From Candidatus Hermodarchaeota archaeon (lineage in GTDB: Archaea > Asgardarchaeota > Hermodarchaeia > Hermodarchaeales > Hermodarchaeaceae), in assembly GCA_016840595.1 (NCBI GenBank), contig JAEOSA010000137.1, forward strand, positions 1 through 5,577: 5,577 nt of DNA, written 5' to 3'. The number at the start of each line of letters is the position of its first letter. Within the stretch, counting starts at the first letter, position 1. Positions 1 through 4,335 of the stretch are shown piece after piece. The notes below the pieces were generated by a model. It saw only the letters and a program-made list of their open reading frames with translations, had not been told where the DNA came from and searched no databases. The position numbers were made by a program, and so were the translations under genes.

Positions 1-942
1 CTGCACCGCGTTTTTAGTAAGCTCTAATCCTCGTTGCGCATTGTAAAGGCTCTCATCTTGCGGAGATCCGCCTGGCGTGACAATAATGTAATCTGTGGCA
101 GGAACAGCAAAAGAGGCTGTATCATCTATGACTTGGATTCCCTGACGGGTTACTTCTTCCATATCTCCACTTGCCGACCATAAAATGTAAGGTCCACTGG
201 TTACCATGGCAAGAAGGAACACTGGACGCTCTTTTAGAATCATGTTTGCAGCTTCCAACATGTCCTCAGCCACAGGATTCGTTCGACGGGTTGGATCAGG
301 ATGAAAGGGATGTCGACCAAAAGTGGATTCACGTTCCAAGGCTAAACTATGATTGGCTTCAATCGCTGCGAAATCACAAAATCCGGGAAGGAAATTCTTT
401 AGGACATTTGAGTATCCTGCAAAATAGTGGTTCTTCATATCCGCGGCAACCACAAACGCTTCAAGATCTAATACTTCCTGATTGATACACACTTCAGTGC
501 CACGGGTTGTGGTACCAATCAGTTTACAAGGAGATTCGATGGCATCGTGAACAAGCACCCGATAGGGATTTAACCTGTTGCTTTTACAACTCTGATGAAT
601 CGCTTGGATAATTTCCTGATTTCGAGCACTATGTGGGTCATGAGAACCAGTTGTGATTATGAAGGTGAGTTCCTTTGCTGGTTGGAGAAGGCGAGTTAGC
701 TCATCAACGATGATTTCATGTGGTTCAGCACGGGTTCCGTCTTCAATTAAGACGCCAACTCGACGACCCGCGATGGTTTCATGAAGCGTCATATCAATAG
801 GTGTTTCAAGTACTTGGCGAAGGGTTCCAGCGATATCCTTGGTGGCTTGTTGTTTTCGTGGTTGTATTACTTCACCGATGTTTTTCTCAGGAATTTTAAG
901 TTTGACTTGACCTTGCCCGTAACGAAGTTGGATGTCCGCCAT
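1..942 (-). CDS. larA: LarA-family nickel-pincer hydroxyacid racemase/epimerase, C-terminus cut by window edge
   Basis: The 314 visible residues match the lactate racemase LarA (formerly DUF2088) family. Enzymes of this family invert the alpha carbon of 2-hydroxyacids in the cytosol with a nickel pincer nucleotide bound to a lysine. Seen here: an N-terminal YGQGQVKLKIP stretch (8-18), EDGTR (67-71), TTGSHDP (97-103), NHYFAGYS (171-178), LKNFLPG (181-187), ANH (196-198) and TPGGSPQDESLY (289-300). By comparison with LarA recalled from memory, R71, H101, H172, K182 and H198 align with the substrate, cofactor and nickel residues. The usual GGRK before the cofactor lysine is NVLK, so lactate need not be the substrate. 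The start is the ATG at 942, 6 bases after the kinase stop and without a clear Shine-Dalgarno site, which suggests translational coupling. The family is usually about 420 residues, so roughly 100 are missing. No larB, larC or larE is in view. Confidence 0.88.
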   Translation of the reverse strand, partial: MADIQLRYGQGQVKLKIPEKNIGEVIQPRKQQATKDIAGTLRQVLETPIDMTLHETIAGRRVGVLIEDGTRAEPHEIIVDELTRLLQPAKELTFIITTGSHDPHSARNQEIIQAIHQSCKSNRLNPYRVLVHDAIESPCKLIGTTTRGTEVCINQEVLDLEAFVVAADMKNHYFAGYSNVLKNFLPGFCDFAAIEANHSLALERESTFGRHPFHPDPTRRTNPVAEDMLEAANMILKERPVFLLAMVTSGPYILWSASGDMEEVTRQGIQVIDDTASFAVPATDYIIVTPGGSPQDESLYNAQRGLELTKNAVQ

Positions 943-948
943 GGTTCT

Positions 949-2496
949 TCATGCGTCAAGTGTGCTTAGTCGTGAAAAAACCTTTGCCTCTTCTAAAGCT
1001 TGATAGGCTTCAGTATGAATAGAGAAGAGTCGATCATAGACTTGCGCAGGTTCATTTTCAGGTGAATATTGGGTTCCAATTGCCACCATTGCTTCGGCAG
1101 CCTTACGAACATTCTGATAAATTCCGCTTCCCACAGCCGCAAGAATTGCGGCTCCCAGCGCTGTAGCCTCCTCTACTTTACTGCGTTGAACTGTGAGCTT
1201 AGTCACATCCGCTTGAATCTGATTCCAAACTCTGCTCCGTGTTGCTCCACCCGTTAGTCGTAATTCTTTGAGTGGGACACCAAGTTCATGCATGATTTCT
1301 AAATTCTGCCGAACTTCGAAGGAGGTTCCCTCCATTATTGCACGAATTACATCTGACTTAGTGTGACCAAGGGCGAGACCAATAATTACACCACGGGCAT
1401 CTGGATTCCAATGAGGTGCACCCGCACCAACAAAATGAGGTAACAAAAGAATCCCGCGTGCCCCAGGAGGCGATTGCTTCGCCTGTTCATTCATCAACTC
1501 ATATGCATCAGAACCTAAGAGTTGAGCTAAACTCTTCTCTTCCTGACCAAATTGGTCACGGAACCAACGGTAAATAATTCCACTAGTGAAAATACTTGCC
1601 TCAATAACCCACTTATTAGGAATTGCATGACAACTGCAAAGTAAACGGTGCTTAGAATCGAACCGAGGTTGTTCTTCATAGGCTAAAATGAATGTTCCAG
1701 TCCCAACTGTCGCTTTGACACGTCCGGCTTTTACAACACCGACCCCAACCGCTCCACATTGTTGATCCCCACCTCCAACCACAACGGGTAATCCTTCAGG
1801 GAGACCGGTTGCTTTGGCTGCACGCTTTGAGACTTCTCCTGTTTGGGTACCAGAGGGATACGCTTTGGGAAGTTTTTCCTTTGGAATCCCAAGTCCATCA
1901 CACATAAGTTTGGACCATTCCATTGGACGAACAGCGAAAAGCATCGTTCTGGACGCATTACTATAATCCGTAGCAAAGATGTCTGTCAACCGATGTAAAA
2001 TGAAATCATGGACAAGAAGGAATTTAGCCGCATCACGGAAAATTTGTGGTTTCTCGTCTTTGAACCAAAGAATTTTCGGAGCTGAAAAGTAAGGGTCAAT
2101 GGTTAAACCCGTCTCGTTATACACTGTGTCTAGACCCAGCTCTGTTTTAATCGTCTGACATTGTTGGGTAGTTCTACGATCTTGCCAAACGAGAGCATTA
2201 TGGAGTGGTCTTCCCTTTTCATCAACTGGTACAATAGTCTCCCGCTGATTGGTAATACTAACCGCCACAATTTCGTTGATTCGCTTGCCAATCTTTTTAA
2301 GACTAGCCTGGGTTGTACTGCAGGTAGTTTTCCACCAATCTGCTGCATTTTGCTCAACCCATGCTGGCTGAGGGAAAAGGGAGGAATATTCTTGATGTGT
2401 TTGAACAATGAGTTTTCCGTTACTGGCATCAAACACGGCTGTTCGTGTACCACCTGTTCCCACATCGATTGCCACAACTAATTGGGAATTCGCCAT
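949..2496 (-). CDS. FGGY-family carbohydrate/polyol kinase (glycerol kinase-like substrate site, xylulokinase-like C-half)
   Basis: This 515-residue protein is a complete FGGY kinase, phosphorylating a sugar, polyol or sugar acid with ATP in the cytosol. Visible motifs: phosphate loop DVGTGGTRTAVFD (11-23), ITNQRET (81-87), VWQDRRT (103-109), FGGY signature 1 (136-148, YFSAPKILWFKDE), TDYSNASRTMLF (177-188), GGGDQQ with catalytic Asp244 (241-246), second phosphate loop GTGTF (265-269), FGGY signature 2 (369-389) and the adenosine motif TGGATRS (415-421). The N-terminal half reads like glycerol kinase: R85, E86, Y136 and D244 match the four glycerol contacts of E. coli GlpK. The C-terminal half and tail read more like xylulokinase. 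Substrate is therefore open among glycerol, another polyol and a ketose. The ATG at 2496 is chosen because GAGGAG lies 6 bases upstream; the longer reading to 2562 adds 22 residues without family similarity. The LarA-like gene follows directly. Confidence 0.93.
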   Translation of the reverse strand: MANSQLVVAIDVGTGGTRTAVFDASNGKLIVQTHQEYSSLFPQPAWVEQNAADWWKTTCSTTQASLKKIGKRINEIVAVSITNQRETIVPVDEKGRPLHNALVWQDRRTTQQCQTIKTELGLDTVYNETGLTIDPYFSAPKILWFKDEKPQIFRDAAKFLLVHDFILHRLTDIFATDYSNASRTMLFAVRPMEWSKLMCDGLGIPKEKLPKAYPSGTQTGEVSKRAAKATGLPEGLPVVVGGGDQQCGAVGVGVVKAGRVKATVGTGTFILAYEEQPRFDSKHRLLCSCHAIPNKWVIEASIFTSGIIYRWFRDQFGQEEKSLAQLLGSDAYELMNEQAKQSPPGARGILLLPHFVGAGAPHWNPDARGVIIGLALGHTKSDVIRAIMEGTSFEVRQNLEIMHELGVPLKELRLTGGATRSRVWNQIQADVTKLTVQRSKVEEATALGAAILAAVGSGIYQNVRKAAEAMVAIGTQYSPENEPAQVYDRLFSIHTEAYQALEEAKVFSRLSTLDA

Positions 2497-2502
2497 TGAG
2501 TT

Positions 2503-2508
2503 CTCCTC
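2503..2508 (-). promoter_or_regulatory. Shine-Dalgarno site of the FGGY kinase
   Basis: On the minus strand GAGGAG ends 6 bases before the ATG at 2496. It decides the start in favour of 2496 over the in-frame upstream ATG at 2562. Confidence 0.8.
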
Positions 2509-2515
2509 GCGTCTA

Positions 2516-2542
2516 ACAAGTCTGTTGATAGTTAAAACTTGT
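2516..2542. repeat. Spaced inverted repeat ACAAGT-N15-ACTTGT, possible operator
   Basis: ACAAGT (2516-2521) and its exact reverse complement ACTTGT (2537-2542) lie in the divergent intergenic region. They are 21 bases centre to centre, two helical turns, so a dimeric regulator could read both arms on one face. The AT-rich GATAGTTAAAA core lies between them. The arms are only 6 bases long and could arise by chance. Confidence 0.3.
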
Positions 2543-2543
2543 A

Positions 2544-2553
2544 TCCACGTGGA
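2544..2553. promoter_or_regulatory. Perfect 10-base palindrome in the divergent promoter region, possible operator
   Basis: TCCACGTGGA is perfectly self-complementary and lies near the centre of the 117-base region (2497-2613) shared by the minus-strand kinase and the plus-strand sirtuin, next to the spaced repeat at 2516-2542. A position between two divergent starts suits a transcription factor site controlling one or both. No regulator gene lies in the window and I cannot name the factor. Confidence 0.35.
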
Positions 2554-2602
2554 AAAACCCACAGTCTTTTGTCCTTACAGGTCTTGTGATATCCAGACTA
2601 TC

Positions 2603-2607
2603 GAGGG
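2603..2607 (+). promoter_or_regulatory. Shine-Dalgarno site of the sirtuin gene
   Basis: GAGGG lies 6 bases before the ATG at 2614, the same spacing as for the divergent kinase, and supports 2614 as the start. No convincing TATA box for this gene was found upstream. Confidence 0.7.
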
Positions 2608-2613
2608 CTACCA

Positions 2614-3369
2614 ATGCTAGACGAGAAAATTCAGCAAGCTGCACATATAATTTCCACATCAGCATCTACTGTAGCCTTAACTGGTGCAGGTGTATCAACG
2701 AAAAGCGGAATTCCAGATTTCCGTGGACCTTCCGGACTGTGGACGAAGGTTGATCCTACGAAATTTGCGAGCATCAACGGTTTTCTTAGTGATCCCAAAC
2801 GGTGGTGGGAGATGGCTCTTGAACTGGCTCCGACGATTATGAATGCAAAGCCCAATCCCTCTCATACAATGTTGGCAAAATTGGAAAAAATGGGACTCTT
2901 GGACTGCCTCATCACACAGAATGTCGATGGTTTACATCAAATGGCCGGGAGCAAAAACGTCCTTGAGGTTCATGGCAGTCTCTTCAGTGCCACATGTACA
3001 GTCTGCCTAATATACGTCGATCGCAAGTATCTTGAAAACGCAATGAAGAAACGTCAGATTCCCGTCATGTGTCCGACTTGTGGAGGCTTACTCAAGTTAG
3101 ACACCGTATTTTTCGGAGAAGCTTTACCTCAAAAAGCATTAGGCGCTGCAGTGGAGGCTGCAAGAAATTGCGAACTAATGCTAGCGGTTGGCTCTTATCT
3201 CGTTGTTTATCCCGTTGCAACACTTCCCACAATTGCCACGCAAAGTGGAGCCAAATTCATCATCATTAACCAGGAACCAACGCCACTTGATCAAGTGGCT
3301 GACCTAGTGTTCCACGCCGAGGCAGGTGAAACTCTAACTCAGATTGTGAAAGCCATTAAAAAACTATGA
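2614..3369 (+). CDS. Sirtuin (Sir2-family), NAD-dependent protein deacylase
   Basis: This 251-residue protein is a full-length small sirtuin. Sirtuins remove acyl groups from protein lysines, consuming NAD and releasing nicotinamide and O-acetyl-ADP-ribose. Motifs in order: GAGVSTKSGIPDFRG (24-38), TQNVDGLHQ (101-109), catalytic His120 in VHGS, zinc pairs C128/C131 and C153/C156, FFGE (166-169), the NAD-binding strand VGSYLVVYP (192-200) and INQEPTPLD (218-226). The zinc pairs are 21 residues apart, normal for the ribbon. It resembles the archaeal Sir2Af type. The Tyr and Arg that mark class III desuccinylases were not seen, so deacetylation is the likelier activity. The odd point is S194-Y195 where most members have T/S-S. 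It is divergent from the kinase; a structured gap follows. The target protein is unknown; Alba or acetyl-CoA synthetase would be typical guesses. Confidence 0.95.
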   Translation: MLDEKIQQAAHIISTSASTVALTGAGVSTKSGIPDFRGPSGLWTKVDPTKFASINGFLSDPKRWWEMALELAPTIMNAKPNPSHTMLAKLEKMGLLDCLITQNVDGLHQMAGSKNVLEVHGSLFSATCTVCLIYVDRKYLENAMKKRQIPVMCPTCGGLLKLDTVFFGEALPQKALGAAVEAARNCELMLAVGSYLVVYPVATLPTIATQSGAKFIIINQEPTPLDQVADLVFHAEAGETLTQIVKAIKKL

Positions 3370-3409
3370 CAAATGTCAGTTTTTATTGCGTTAGCTCATA
3401 TCTTACGGG

Positions 3410-3418
3410 TTTTTATAG
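3410..3418 (+). promoter_or_regulatory. Archaeal TATA-like box (TTTTTATAG)
   Basis: TTTTTATAG resembles the archaeal TATA box (TTTATATA-like), which sits about 25 bases before the transcription start. Transcription would begin near 3440. No good open frame begins there, so the product would be a non-coding RNA or a long leader for the flavin reductase gene. It could instead be a T-tract involved in ending the sirtuin transcript. Confidence 0.35.
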
Positions 3419-3568
3419 CTTCACATCAAGAGGCTAGTTTGGTGAGCCGTCGACGTTTGGCTGTTCACATCAATGGGACAACATGGTTCGTAACCAATCG
3501 GACGTGGGCGTCGACACTATGGCATCTAATATCAACTGGTACCAACTCGTTCCATACCGCTATAAAAA
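3410..3568. repeat. 10-base inverted repeat TTTTTATAGC / GCTATAAAAA
   Basis: TTTTTATAGC at 3410-3419 is exactly complementary to GCTATAAAAA at 3559-3568, with 139 bases between. Matching stops at both ends of each arm. The arms could be facing TATA boxes, the base of an RNA stem, or the ends of a small relic element. No target-site duplication was recognised. Confidence 0.4.
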
Positions 3569-3575
3569 TAAAATT

Positions 3576-3591
3576 CCCTACAAAAATAGGG
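3576..3591. repeat. Small hairpin CCCTA-N6-TAGGG
   Basis: CCCTA (3576-3580) and TAGGG (3587-3591) form a 5-base stem around a CAAAAA loop. On the minus strand the loop reads TTTTTG. It lies 7 bases past the right arm of the 10-base inverted repeat. Confidence 0.4.
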
Positions 3592-3664
3592 CTTGCACTA
3601 GTGATAGCTGTTTCTAAAGGCTCGGTGACGGGCTAGAAGAATCAGTACGAGGTGGAAGTCAATA

Positions 3665-3685
3665 ACTGGGTGTTGGCACCCCAGT
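3665..3685 (+). repeat. Hairpin with 8-pair stem, one bulge and a TTGG loop
   Basis: ACTGGGTG (3665-3672) pairs with CACCCCAGT (3677-3685), leaving one unpaired C and a four-base loop. This is the strongest local hairpin in the gap. No T-tract follows directly, so it is not a classical terminator by itself. Confidence 0.5.
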
Positions 3686-3705
3686 GGAAAACCACCAATT
3701 TCCAC
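3684..3705 (+). repeat. Hairpin GTGGAAA-N8-TTTCCAC with a competing inner hairpin
   Basis: GTGGAAA (3684-3690) and TTTCCAC (3699-3705) form a perfect 7-base stem. The same left arm can instead form GTGG-AAAA-CCAC (3684-3695), and it shares two bases with the hairpin at 3665-3685. These folds are mutually exclusive, an arrangement also found in RNA switches, though chance is possible. Confidence 0.42.
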
Positions 3706-3708
3706 GAA

Positions 3709-3731
3709 TCTCCTGGTTTCAGCTGTGGAGA
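3709..3731 (+). repeat. Weak hairpin TCTCC-N13-GGAGA before a T-tract
   Basis: TCTCC (3709-3713) can pair with GGAGA (3727-3731) around a 13-base loop that contains the palindrome CAGCTG. Ten bases later comes TTTTT (3742-3746). This may be the 3' end of a transcript, but the stem is short. Confidence 0.3.
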
Positions 3732-3738
3732 GTGTCAA

Positions 3739-3748
3739 GGGTTTTTAT
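3739..3748 (+). promoter_or_regulatory. T-tract / TATA-like element upstream of the flavin reductase gene
   Basis: GGGTTTTTAT is identical to the ten bases at 3407-3416. It lies 56 bases before the ATG at 3804, so a start 25 bases downstream would leave a leader of about 30 bases containing the ribosome site. It could be the gene's own promoter or, as a T-tract, the end of an upstream transcript. Confidence 0.33.
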
Positions 3749-3789
3749 TCAAGGGAATACTAACAGACGCTAGTTATTGTTAGATTACT

Positions 3790-3793
3790 GGAG
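3790..3793 (+). promoter_or_regulatory. Probable Shine-Dalgarno site of the flavin reductase-like gene
   Basis: GGAG lies 10 bases before the ATG at 3804, a somewhat long spacing. It would fall inside the coding region if the in-frame TTG at 3777 were the start, so it argues for 3804. Confidence 0.5.
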
Positions 3794-3803
3794 ATTAGAA
3801 GTC

Positions 3804-4319
3804 ATGAAACAAGTTATTGATGAAAAAGAGGGTCGGCGCGCGTTTCCACCTTTTCCCTTGGCATTAGTTACCATTCCCGGATCGCCTCCAAATATCATTA
3901 CTGCAGCATTAATCCATGTATTCTCGTTTGATCCATTCTTGATTGGAGTTGGAATCGCTCCCAGCCGTTATAGTTATGAGCTTCTCAAGGCTGCCAAAGA
4001 CTTCGTAGTCAATATTCCTACAAAGGACATACTAGATCAAGTGATGTTTTGTGGCACCAAATCAGGAAGGGATGTGAATAAATTTGAAAAAACACGTCTC
4101 ACTGATATTCCCGCTCAAGAAGTTGAAGCTCCGTTAATCAGTGAATGTCCCGTAAATTTTGAATGTGAAATAACCCAGACTTTGAAGACGGGGGATCATT
4201 ATTGGTTCATCGGAGAAGTCAGGGTCATTCATAGAGATGTCAATTTCAGCCGTGAAAATACGTTATGCTACTGGGCGAATGAATTTCGACTACCTGGCCC
4301 TCTCATTCGTCGTCGATAA
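3804..4319 (+). CDS. Flavin reductase-like / flavoredoxin-type FMN-binding protein
   Basis: This 171-residue protein matches the flavin reductase-like domain (FMN-binding split barrel) in length and layout. Relatives include flavoredoxin and archaeal ferric reductase; they are small soluble, usually dimeric FMN proteins that pass electrons from NAD(P)H or a partner to flavin, iron or another acceptor. Seen here: PFPLALVTIPG (16-26) followed by PNIITAALIHVFSFDP (29-44), the region that cradles FMN; SRYSYELL (54-61) and DFVVNIPT (66-73); CGTKSGRDVNKF (83-94), a family hallmark; and APLISECPVNFECEI (109-123). A basic tail ends the chain. The ATG at 3804 is preferred to the TTG at 3777 because the domain begins soon after it and a GGAG lies upstream. 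The physiological partner cannot be told from this window; the neighbouring radical SAM gene points the opposite way. Its leader or promoter lies in the structured gap. Confidence 0.9.
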   Translation: MKQVIDEKEGRRAFPPFPLALVTIPGSPPNIITAALIHVFSFDPFLIGVGIAPSRYSYELLKAAKDFVVNIPTKDILDQVMFCGTKSGRDVNKFEKTRLTDIPAQEVEAPLISECPVNFECEITQTLKTGDHYWFIGEVRVIHRDVNFSRENTLCYWANEFRLPGPLIRRR

Positions 4320-4335
4320 TATTCCATGGGACGAT
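4320..4335. other. Convergent gene junction
   Basis: Only 16 bases separate the stop codons of the flavin reductase-like gene and the opposing radical SAM gene. There is no room for separate terminators, so each transcript must end inside the other gene or read through as antisense RNA. Confidence 0.7.

Larger units (their letters stand above)
3440..3746 (+). ncRNA. Candidate structured non-coding RNA, unknown family
   Basis: This is a hypothesis. A TATA-like box at 3410-3418 would place a start near 3440. AGCCGTC (3445-3451) can pair with GACGGGCT (3627-3634) through 7 pairs with one bulged G, closing a domain near the 5' end. A row of hairpins follows at 3665-3685, 3684-3705 and 3709-3731, then TTTTT at 3742-3746 as a possible stop. 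I compared it by eye with archaeal RNase P RNA, SRP RNA, C/D box and tRNA hallmarks and found none. The ends are approximate. It might equally be the leader of the flavin reductase mRNA. Confidence 0.22.
3370..3803. other. 434-base intergenic region without a convincing protein gene
   Basis: This is the only long non-coding stretch. It holds a TATA-like box (3410-3418), a 10-base inverted repeat (3410-3419 with 3559-3568), the palindromes CGTCGACG (3448-3455) and TGGTACCA (3537-3544), a second CGTCGAC (3509-3515), small hairpins listed separately, and a T-tract at 3742-3746 just upstream of the flavin reductase gene. Its open frames (87 codons at 3373-3636, 44 codons at 3483-3617) lack a ribosome site and look non-coding. 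The content fits a non-coding RNA plus a promoter, or a decayed element. Confidence 0.6.

Noticed and set aside
171..485. 104-codon plus-strand open frame
   Set aside because: It lies antisense to the LarA-like gene, whose frame is open throughout and carries family motifs.
2497..2562. 22-residue N-terminal extension of the FGGY kinase
   Set aside because: It has no family similarity, and a strong GAGGAG site precedes the internal ATG at 2496, where the FGGY fold begins.
3484..3496. TGGTTCGTAACCA resembling a tRNA T-arm
   Set aside because: The stem is right, but the loop is only 3 bases instead of 7 and no acceptor, D-arm or anticodon arm can be built around it on either strand.
3448..3515. 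CGTCGACG and CGTCGAC as a recombination or attachment site
   Set aside because: They are short self-complementary words with no integrase gene, no tRNA nearby and no flanking similarity.
3483..3617. 44-codon plus-strand frame (begins MVRNQSDVG) in the gap
   Set aside because: The residue mix looks somewhat protein-like, but it is short, has no ribosome site and overlaps the inverted repeat arm and a hairpin. It could be a decayed gene fragment; I cannot show it.
3373..3636. 87-codon plus-strand open frame starting 3 bases after the sirtuin stop
   Set aside because: It has no Shine-Dalgarno site, only one acidic residue in 87, no recognisable motif, and it runs through palindromes and TATA-like sequence. 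A real operon partner is possible but not supported.
3777..3803. TTG start for the flavin reductase-like gene
   Set aside because: It would place the only GGAG inside the coding region and add nine residues that are not part of the domain; the ATG at 3804 fits better.
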